A stretch of DNA of 5,108 nucleotides from Candidatus Eiseniibacteriota bacterium. GTDB taxonomy: Bacteria; Eisenbacteria; RBG-16-71-46. A program made the translations under genes and the position numbers. The notes below the pieces were generated by a model. It was given only the letters and a program-made list of their open reading frames with translations. It ran no database searches and was not told the DNA's origin. The DNA lies in assembly GCA_021414165.1 (NCBI GenBank), contig JAIOPA010000034.1, positions 1 through 5,108 on the forward strand, read 5' to 3'. Shown piece after piece: positions 1 to 4,180 of this stretch. Numbering within the stretch: the first letter of the stretch is position 1; the number at the start of each line of letters is the position of its first letter.

Positions 1-1
1 G

Positions 2-307
2 CCCGAGGCCATTGCGTCGGTGATGAGCGGCAAGCCGTGGTACTCGGCCCCCGCGCAGGAAGCGCTGGCGCGTGCCGTGCGCGAGGGCAGCGCGAGCCCG
101 CTCGAGTCACTCACCGCGCGCGAGCGCGAGGTGCTGGTGGGTATTGCGCGTGGGCTCACGTCTAAAGAGATCGGCTCCGAGTTCAACATCTCCACGCGCA
201 CGGTCGAGACGCACCGCGCCGCGGTCATGCGCAAGCTGGACCTGCGCTCGATCGCCCTGCTGACCCAGCTGGCCATCCGCGAGGGGCTCATCGACCGGCC
301 CCAGTGA
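2..307 (+). CDS. Response regulator, C-terminal LuxR-type HTH (5' partial)
   Basis: This is the last 101 residues of a DNA-binding response regulator of the NarL/FixJ family; the receiver domain lies outside the window. The reading frame is open from base 2, so the in-frame GTG at 20 is most likely internal. The first ~30 residues fit the receiver-to-output linker (PEAIASVMSGKPWYS). The HTH follows, opening with LTAREREVLVGIARGLTSKE and continuing through FNISTRTVETHRAAVMRKLD, which contains the LuxR/GerE recognition helix (TVETHRAAVMRKL). The protein ends at TGA 305-307, shortly after the last helix, as is usual for the family. Such proteins are phosphorylated by a sensor kinase and regulate transcription in the cytoplasm. 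The kinase and target genes cannot be told from this fragment. The next gene on the same strand starts 199 bases later and has its own ribosome binding site, so co-transcription is not evident. Confidence 0.93.
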   Translation, partial: PEAIASVMSGKPWYSAPAQEALARAVREGSASPLESLTAREREVLVGIARGLTSKEIGSEFNISTRTVETHRAAVMRKLDLRSIALLTQLAIREGLIDRPQ

Positions 308-506
308 AGGCCGCCGCGGTAGCGCCGCAGGCCCGGCCCACGTCGCAGAACGCAACGCCAGCGGCGGGCCATGGCGCACGGGTTTCAAGGAGTCGTGAGG
401 AATGCGCGCGTCGGGGCCGGCTGCGGGGTATGGGTTTGCATGTGGCGCAGGCGCGGCCCCACACTTGAAGTCCCGTACCCGTTGCTCGCCCCACCGGAGG
501 CTGTGC
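308..506. other. Intergenic region, 199 bases, no gene seen
   Basis: The stretch between the response regulator stop and the TTG start of the secreted-protein gene is very GC-rich. It holds an AAGGAG at 387-392 spaced 9 bases before ATG 402, which would extend the downstream frame by 35 residues, but the encoded extension does not look like protein. I found no convincing promoter, terminator with a T-run, or RNA gene. The only clear signal is the GGAGG at 496-500 before the chosen start. Confidence 0.5.
496..500 (+). promoter_or_regulatory. Shine-Dalgarno GGAGG deciding a TTG start
   Basis: GGAGG lies 6 bases before the TTG at 507. Starting there gives Met-Lys-Arg followed directly by a hydrophobic signal-peptide core. 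Starting at ATG 402 would place 35 unlikely residues in front of the same signal peptide. Confidence 0.7.
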
Positions 507-1286
507 TTGAAGCGTCTTGCCCTCGCCGCTGTGCTCACCCTTGCCGTGACGTCCGTGGCCGTGCCTGCGCACGCCACCGGCATCGCGCTGCGCTGGTTGT
601 CGTGCGTGGGCTCGGCGAACCGCAACTTCGCGTGCGATCGTTCAACGGGTAGCGAGTTGCTGGTGGGCTCGTTCGAGCCGCCGGCCGGGATCAACAAGTT
701 CGTGGGCATCGAGGCCTCGGTGCGCGTGGTGTCGGCCAGCAACGTGCTTCCCGCGTGGTGGCAGTTCCGGAACGCGGGCAGCTGCCGGCAGAACTCGCTC
801 AGCCTGAGCTTCGACATGTCGGATCAGATGGAGTGCGAGGATCCCTGGCAGGGGCAGGCCTCGGGCGGCATCGGCCGCTATCTCATCGACGGTTCCAACA
901 GCGGCGAACTGTTGTTCGTGGGCGCACTGCCGCCCGAGGCCGTGCATCCGGTCACGCCCGGCACCACCTACGCGGCGTTCAAGCTGATCATCAACCACCA
1001 GCGCACCACCGGTGGTGGGGCCTGTGCCGGTTGTGAGTCGCCCGTGTGCATTCGTTTCGTGTCGGCCAAGCTGGTCATGCCGAGCCGTGTGGTGGGTGGC
1101 CAGAACGGCCCGCCCGGCAACCAGCAGGTGACCGAGGAGCAGTTCATCGAGGTCACGCAGGGCATCTCGGGCATGGGCGGCAGCGCCAACATCGCCACGT
1201 GGCAGGGCGGTGCCGCCAGCTGTTCGCAGGGCGGCAGCAAGCCCGCGAGCTGGAAGCAGCTCAAGGACCTGTACCGCTCGAAGTAG
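507..1286 (+). CDS. Secreted cysteine-containing protein of unknown function
   Basis: I cannot name the function of this 259-residue protein. Read from TTG 507, it begins with a textbook Sec signal peptide: a KR pair, a hydrophobic core (LALAAVLTLAVTSVAV) and a probable cleavage after Ala-His-Ala at residue 23. The mature chain has eight cysteines (33, 43, 93, 110, 173, 176, 181, 239), enough for four disulfides, consistent with an exported protein. Aromatic and glycine-rich motifs stand out: PAWWQF near 82-87 followed by GSCRQ, DPWQGQASGGI at 112-122, CAGCESPVC at 173-181, and a C-terminal TWQGG...C...W..LK.LYR block. From memory, proteins with this layout and C-terminus recur as hypothetical secreted proteins in little-studied GC-rich phyla; I cannot verify that here. 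There is no lipobox and no second TM segment, so a soluble or surface-released product is likely. The stop is 8 bases from the stop of the opposing operon. Confidence 0.8.
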   Translation: MKRLALAAVLTLAVTSVAVPAHATGIALRWLSCVGSANRNFACDRSTGSELLVGSFEPPAGINKFVGIEASVRVVSASNVLPAWWQFRNAGSCRQNSLSLSFDMSDQMECEDPWQGQASGGIGRYLIDGSNSGELLFVGALPPEAVHPVTPGTTYAAFKLIINHQRTTGGGACAGCESPVCIRFVSAKLVMPSRVVGGQNGPPGNQQVTEEQFIEVTQGISGMGGSANIATWQGGAASCSQGGSKPASWKQLKDLYRSK

Positions 1287-1294
1287 CCTGCCCG

Positions 1295-1897
1295 CTAGCT
1301 CTGGCGGCGGCGCGGATCCAGGCTCGCGTACCACGCGAGCGTGAGCAGCGCCGGCAGATCGGCGCGGCCCACGAACTCGGGCGCCACGGTCACGTCGGCT
1401 TCGTCGCGCAGCCATACCCAGTTCGGCTTCACCCCGATCGCGAGAACGCCATCGGTGTCGATCAGCTCGTTGCGCAACCACAGGCTGCGCCACGGAAGCT
1501 GCGTCTCGTCCGCCAGCACGAACTTGCCGCTGCCGAAGTAGCCCTCTTTGAATGACGCGACCAGCGCGTCCTGCGAGTCGCGCATGATGACGCTATCGCG
1601 CGCGAAGCCCCAGTCCAGGTGCAGCCGCCACGAGCCGCTCACGGCCTCGACCGTGCAGACACGCGAACTCCTGAACATGCTGCCGGGGATCTGGAACAGC
1701 ACGTGCGCGCCGTTCGACGACTCGAGCCACCAGGTGCCGGCCATGACCGTGGGCTGGCGCCACACGAGCGGTTCGTTCGGCGAGCTGGGCATGGGCACCA
1801 ACTCGCGGGAGTCCTCGCCCACGCGCACGAGCCGGCGGTTGGCACCCGGCGTGATCGCCGTGGCCTCCACCACCACTCGCTTGCGTCGTCCCAACAT
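1295..1897 (-). CDS. Unknown protein, possible tubby/LURP-like beta-barrel; third gene of SPFH operon
   Basis: This 200-residue cytoplasmic-looking protein has no signal peptide. The start is ATG 1897-1895 (MLGRRKRVVVEA), chosen because AAGGAG sits 8 bases upstream at 1911-1906; the frame is open further upstream, but that part overlaps the preceding gene. It reads as a series of short amphipathic beta strands rich in Trp and Gly: TWWLESSNGAHVLFQ, then VSGSWRLHLDWGF, SFKEGYFGSGKFVLADE, LPWRSLWLRN and PNWVWLRDEADVTVAPE. It ends with a hydrophobic helix (LPALLTLAWYASLD) and a DPRRR tail. Strands followed by a buried C-terminal helix recall the tubby/LURP-one barrel, a fold linked to membrane lipids, but I see no diagnostic motif, so this is a low-confidence fold guess. 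It follows the ribbon-helix-helix gene by 31 bases and is probably co-transcribed with it and with the SPFH gene, suggesting a role at the same membrane system. Confidence 0.75.
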   Translation of the reverse strand: MLGRRKRVVVEATAITPGANRRLVRVGEDSRELVPMPSSPNEPLVWRQPTVMAGTWWLESSNGAHVLFQIPGSMFRSSRVCTVEAVSGSWRLHLDWGFARDSVIMRDSQDALVASFKEGYFGSGKFVLADETQLPWRSLWLRNELIDTDGVLAIGVKPNWVWLRDEADVTVAPEFVGRADLPALLTLAWYASLDPRRRQS

Positions 1898-1928
1898 GGC
1901 TCGGTCTCCTTGGCATACGGCGTGTGTC

Positions 1929-2135
1929 CTACTCGGGGGTCTCGTTCGACTCGGTCGTACCGCCGGGCGGCGGAACCTCTGGCTTCGCCACCGCCCGGCC
2001 TTCGCGTTGGAGCGATCGCCTGAGCACGAACTCGATCTGCCCATTCAGGCTCCGCAGGTCATCGGCCGCCCAGCGTTGCAGGGCGTCCAGGACCGCGGGA
2101 TCGATCCGTAGCAGGAAGGCTTTGCGCTCCGCCAT
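1929..2135 (-). CDS. Arc-like ribbon-helix-helix DNA-binding protein
   Basis: A 68-residue protein with the Arc/MetJ-type fold. A short N-terminal strand (RKAFLLRI, residues 4-11) would pair with its dimer partner and enter the DNA major groove. Helix 1 is about 13-24 (PAVLDALQRWAA) and helix 2 about 29-42 (SLNGQIEFVLRRSL), with the Arc-like SLNGQIE segment starting the second helix. Residues 46-68 form a Pro/Glu-rich, probably disordered tail (KPEVPPPGGTTESNETPE). ATG 2135-2133 has AAGGA 7 bases upstream, inside the 15-base gap after the SPFH stop, so the two genes are translationally close. Small RHH proteins usually repress their own operon. The 20-base palindrome over the operon's -10 box (3097-3116) is the obvious candidate site, which is inference. 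Small Arc-family proteins next to SPFH genes are, to my recollection, a recurring pair in bacteria. Without an RNase or toxin partner, an antitoxin role is less likely. Confidence 0.9.
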   Translation of the reverse strand: MAERKAFLLRIDPAVLDALQRWAADDLRSLNGQIEFVLRRSLQREGRAVAKPEVPPPGGTTESNETPE

Positions 2136-2150
2136 CGTGTCGTCCTTGCT

Positions 2151-3020
2151 CTACTGGTAGAGAGAACCGGCGTTCACGATGGGCTGCGTTTCATGTTCGC
2201 TGCACAGCACCACCAACAGGTTGCTCACCATGGCGGCCTTGCGCTCTTCGTCCAGATGCACCACCGAGCGCTTGGACAGCTCCTGCAGCGCCATCTCCAC
2301 CATGCTCACCGCGCCCTCCACGATCTTGCTGCGCGCCGCGATCATCGCACTCGCCTGCTGGCGGCGCAGCATCGCGTTCGCGATCTCGGGCGCATACGCC
2401 AGGTGGCTGATGCGCGCCTCGATCACCTCGACGCCGGCCTTCTCGAGCCGCGCATGCACTTCCTTCTGCAGCGCGTCGGCCACGATCGCCGTGTTGCCGC
2501 GCAGCGACATCTGACCGTCCTCGTGCGCGTCGTACGGATGCGTGGTGGCCAGATTGCGAAGTGCCGCCTCGCTCTGCACGTGCACGAAGTTGTCGTAGTT
2601 ATCGACCTGGAAGATCGCCTCGGCCGAATCCACGACCTTCCACACCACCACGGCTGCGATCTCGATCGGGTTACCGTCGTAGTCGTTCACCTTGAGCTTG
2701 TTGCTCTCGAAGTTACGCACCCGCAGCGTGACCTTCTTCTTGGTCATGAACGGGTTCACCCACCACAGCCCCGGCCGACGCTCGCTGCCCTTGTAGTTAC
2801 CGAACAGCGTGAGCACCGCCGCCTGGTTGGGCTCGACCACGAAGAAGCCGGCGAGCAGCGTGGACACGATGGCCGCCCCGAGCGCTGCGAGCAGGATGAA
2901 CGGCGCGTTGTCCTGCTTTGCCGAGCTCACGAGCCAAGCGAGGTCGATGAGGAGCAACAGCGGAAGCACCACCAGCATGAGCATGCCCGAGCGGGCGTTG
3001 GCAGCAGACTCACGGATCAT
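2151..3020 (-). CDS. SPFH/Band-7 (stomatin/prohibitin-like) membrane protein
   Basis: This 289-residue member of the SPFH (stomatin, prohibitin, flotillin, HflK/C) superfamily forms membrane-attached oligomers that organise membrane domains or modulate membrane proteases. Two hydrophobic segments lie near the N-terminus, about 13-32 (MLMLVVLPLLLLIDLAWLVS) and 41-62 (FILLAALGAAIVSTLLAGFF), forming a hairpin or double pass. The SPFH domain begins at once with FVVEPNQAAVLTLFGNYKGS, then RPGLWWVNPF, and continues through the VTLRVRNFES and GNPIEIAAVVVWKVVD strands. An Ala/Glu-rich helical stretch follows (LEKAGVEVIEARISHLAYAPEIANAMLRRQQA, about 193-224). It lacks the long C-terminal coiled coil of flotillins and any NfeD partner in the window. 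ATG 3020-3018 has AAAGGAG about 8 bases upstream. It is the first gene of an operon with the RHH and unknown proteins; a promoter with overlapping palindrome lies about 80 bases upstream. Its client or substrate is unknown. Confidence 0.95.
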   Translation of the reverse strand: MIRESAANARSGMLMLVVLPLLLLIDLAWLVSSAKQDNAPFILLAALGAAIVSTLLAGFFVVEPNQAAVLTLFGNYKGSERRPGLWWVNPFMTKKKVTLRVRNFESNKLKVNDYDGNPIEIAAVVVWKVVDSAEAIFQVDNYDNFVHVQSEAALRNLATTHPYDAHEDGQMSLRGNTAIVADALQKEVHARLEKAGVEVIEARISHLAYAPEIANAMLRRQQASAMIAARSKIVEGAVSMVEMALQELSKRSVVHLDEERKAAMVSNLLVVLCSEHETQPIVNAGSLYQ

Positions 3021-3096
3021 TTGCGGCTCTCCTTTAGGGCGTGGACACCCGGCAGTCGGGCAAGGACTCCCGTCACACGGGCCATCTCGCGGGATG

Positions 3097-3116
3097 TCAG
3101 AATGATATCACTCTGA
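3097..3116. promoter_or_regulatory. 20-base palindrome overlapping the -10 box, candidate RHH operator
   Basis: TCAGAATGATATCACTCTGA pairs at 9 of 10 positions around its centre, with an uninterrupted TGATATCA core; only the 3102/3111 pair fails. It covers the whole predicted -10 box, so bound protein would block RNA polymerase. Arc/MetJ-type dimers bind short symmetric sites of this kind, and the operon's second gene encodes such a protein. The assignment to that regulator is inference. A hairpin role is unlikely, since there is no loop and it lies at or upstream of the predicted transcription start. Confidence 0.6.
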
Positions 3117-3129
3117 TTGCGTCTGTCTA
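3102..3129 (-). promoter_or_regulatory. Sigma70-type promoter of the SPFH operon
   Basis: Read on the minus strand, TAGACA (3129-3124) matches TTGACA at 5 of 6 positions. After a 16-base spacer, TATCAT (3107-3102) matches TATAAT at 5 of 6. Transcription would start near 3095, leaving a leader of about 75 bases before the SPFH ATG at 3020. It is the best promoter match I found in the window and is correctly oriented. Confidence 0.65.
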
Positions 3130-3330
3130 CGCAGAATGGGGGGTGGAAGGTTGCAGGGGCGGCTAAGCCGCTGCGCTGTAACGGGATGACCGATGTTCGC
3201 CACCCAACACCCCCCCGGGGGGTGCTCGCAGATCGCGAGCTTCCACCAGATGAGATGGCACATTCACTCACCCCGGGGCGATTCGAGGGGGCTAGCCAGA
3301 TGTGCTCAGGTGTGGACTGTGTGGTGCCGA
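3130..3330. other. Intergenic stretch with clustered short inverted repeats
   Basis: No gene is credible here. Several small palindromes are visible. GCGGC-TAA-GCCGC lies at 3159-3171. CACCCCCC and GGGGGGTG surround one C at 3208-3224. GCTCGC-agatc-GCGAGC lies at 3224-3240. GGTGGAAG (3142-3149) is exactly complementary to CTTCCACC (3240-3247) and would enclose the others. The left copy of the inverted repeat that brackets the toxin-antitoxin pair lies at 3256-3283. Whether any of this is transcribed and folded is unknown. Confidence 0.4.
3256..3283 (+). repeat. Left copy of inverted repeat flanking the TA pair
   Basis: This 28-base segment (TGGCACATTCACTCA followed by CCCCGGGGCGATT) matches the reverse complement of 4127-4154 without gaps at 23 of 28 positions. 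The last 13 bases, containing the CCCCGGGG core, are identical. It lies about 70 bases before the toxin start. Confidence 0.5.
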
Positions 3331-3350
3331 CTATGGTAGAACTACCATAG
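3331..3350. promoter_or_regulatory. Perfect palindrome before the toxin gene, candidate TA operator
   Basis: CTATGGTAGAACTACCATAG has two perfect 9-base arms around AA and ends 2 bases before the toxin ATG. This is where a HigA-like Xre protein would bind to autorepress the pair. A weak promoter may overlap it: TGGACT at 3313-3318 and TAGAAC at 3337-3342, 18 bases apart, each 4 of 6 to consensus. Transcription would then start within a few bases of the ATG. The palindrome itself is certain; the operator role is inferred from position. Confidence 0.65.
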
Positions 3351-3352
3351 CT

Positions 3353-3724
3353 ATGGGCGAAGGAACGCACCGTAAGCCCCTCTTTTGGGTCGGCTCTTCG
3401 AGGGCCGACCTGAGCGCGTTTCCGCCGCCGGTCAAGGAGGTCATGGGTTTTGCCCTTCACCTGGCGCAGGTCGGCGGAAGGCACATCGACACAAAGCCAC
3501 TTAAAGGCTTTGGTGGGGCCGGTGTAGTCGAGATCGTCGAGGAGCACGACGGCAGCGCGTATCGAGCCGTATACACGGTCCGTTTTGCCGGTGCCGTTTA
3601 TGTGCTGCATGCATTCCAGAAGAAGTCGAAGCGAGGGATTGCAACACCTAAGGCCGAACTCGATCTGGTGAAGGCCCGTCTCAAACGCGCAGAGGAGCAT
3701 CATGAGCAGCGTCGGTCGTCGTGA
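3353..3724 (+). CDS. higB: HigB/RelE-superfamily toxin (phage Gp49-like)
   Basis: A 123-residue type II toxin of the RelE/ParE superfamily, Gp49/HigB-like branch. Members typically cleave mRNA on the ribosome and stop growth until neutralised by the antitoxin. The family layout is visible: an N-terminal FWVGSSRADLSAFPPPVKEV helix region, then HLAQVGG, KPLKGFGGAGVVEIVEEHDG (48-67) and YRAVYTVRFAGAVYVLHAFQ (70-89). The C-terminal block is KKSKRGIATPK (90-100) followed by a helix reading ELDLVKARLKRAEEH. Arg71, Lys90, Lys91, Lys93 and Arg94 are candidates for RNA contact and catalysis. ATG 3353 is chosen because upstream codons cross the palindrome and encode an atypical extension. No Shine-Dalgarno site precedes it, so a leaderless or near-leaderless mRNA is plausible. 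The toxin-first order and overlap with an HTH_37-type antitoxin support the pairing. Base composition is more A/T-rich than the flanking genes, suggesting transfer. Confidence 0.9.
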   Translation: MGEGTHRKPLFWVGSSRADLSAFPPPVKEVMGFALHLAQVGGRHIDTKPLKGFGGAGVVEIVEEHDGSAYRAVYTVRFAGAVYVLHAFQKKSKRGIATPKAELDLVKARLKRAEEHHEQRRSS

Positions 3725-4109
3725 GGGTCGCGTGAAGACGCGTACGAGCATCCCGGTGCGGGAGAGCTCGGGCGATGTCTTTGCCGACATCGGGGTCGCC
3801 GAGAGCGCAGAGGCTTCTGCCAAGGCCGAGATCGCGGTGCGGATCGCAGGAGAGATCGAGGCGCGCGGCCTGACGCAGACCAAGGCCGCGGGGCTGCTCG
3901 ACGTGTCGCAGGCCGAGGTCTCGAACCTCATGCGTGGTCGTCTGAAGGGCTTCTCGACCGATCGTCTCTTCCGGTTCCTCACTGCGCTCGGGCAGGACGT
4001 GAAGATCGTGATCGTGGCGCACCGTCGGTCACGCAACCGCGCTGGACTGCTCCAGGTGCTCGACGAACGCCCGCGCGCCAGCGTGGCAGGAGTGCGTGGG
4101 CGACGCTGA
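3702..4109 (+). CDS. higA: HigA-like Xre-family antitoxin
   Basis: A 135-residue antitoxin of the helix-turn-helix Xre class (HTH_37 type) that should bind and neutralise the preceding toxin and repress the operon. A family-typical segment (DVFADIGV... AEASAKAEIAVRI, about 25-48) precedes the HTH at about 56-79 (GLTQTKAAGLLDVSQAEVSN then LMRG). It is followed by RLKGFSTDRLFRFLTALGQD and a final VKIVIV strand, the usual end of this family. After it, about 28 extra residues form an Arg-rich tail (HRRSRNRAG... VAGVRGRR), longer than I expect. ATG 3702 overlaps the toxin's end by 23 bases and has GAGGAG 4 bases upstream, so translation is probably coupled. GTG 3732, with GAGGG before it, is an alternative start that would remove a basic N-terminus. 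A hairpin 28 bases past the stop probably ends the transcript. Confidence 0.9.
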   Translation: MSSVGRREGRVKTRTSIPVRESSGDVFADIGVAESAEASAKAEIAVRIAGEIEARGLTQTKAAGLLDVSQAEVSNLMRGRLKGFSTDRLFRFLTALGQDVKIVIVAHRRSRNRAGLLQVLDERPRASVAGVRGRR

Positions 4110-4126
4110 GTCGGCCCGCACCGCCC

Positions 4127-4154
4127 AATCGCCCCGGGGCGAGTGGATTGCCCA
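4127..4154 (-). repeat. Right copy of inverted repeat flanking the TA pair
   Basis: The reverse complement of this segment matches 3256-3283 at 23 of 28 positions. Its centre is also an imperfect 22-base palindrome (4125-4146, 10 of 11 pairs, CGCCCCGGGGCG core). It overlaps the terminator-like hairpin at 4137-4164, so the repeat and the transcript end share sequence. Confidence 0.5.
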
Positions 4155-4164
4155 CTCGCCCTTT
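4137..4164 (+). terminator. Hairpin terminator after the toxin-antitoxin pair
   Basis: GGGCGAGTGG (4137-4146) pairs perfectly with CCACTCGCCC (4152-4161) around a 5-base ATTGC loop, then TTT. The stem is strong, the T-run short. It lies 28 bases past the antitoxin stop and 20 bases past the stop of the opposing AtuA gene. The minus-strand side has no T-run, so it should work best for the plus-strand transcript. Confidence 0.6.
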
Positions 4165-4180
4165 GCACTCACCGCCGCGG

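Noticed and set aside
330..370. GGCCCG...CGGGCC inverted repeat as a terminator after the response regulator
   Set aside because: Six-base G/C arms separated by a long loop with no T-run are expected often in DNA of this composition.
402..506. ATG 402 with AAGGAG 9 bases upstream as the start of the secreted-protein gene
   Set aside because: The extra 35 residues (MRASGPAAGYG...) precede a perfect signal peptide and look like translated noncoding DNA; TTG 507 with GGAGG 6 bases upstream gives a standard exported precursor.
642..1493. 283-codon minus-strand frame across the secreted-protein gene and the convergent gene end
   Set aside because: It is Arg/Ala/His-rich low-complexity translation of an antisense frame, with no ribosome site or family motif.
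1929..2135. RHH protein as an antitoxin paired with the downstream 200-residue protein
   Set aside because: The downstream protein has none of the RelE/ParE, PIN or MazF features and is large and beta-rich; an operon regulator role fits better.
3117..3350. 77-codon plus-strand open frame between the two operons
   Set aside because: It starts inside the SPFH operator, runs through the hairpins, the repeat and the toxin palindrome, and its product has no domain-like pattern.
3017..4168. Long 383-codon minus-strand frame opposite the toxin-antitoxin pair
   Set aside because: It lies wholly antisense to two recognisable genes and their control regions; its length is explained by high-GC scarcity of stops.
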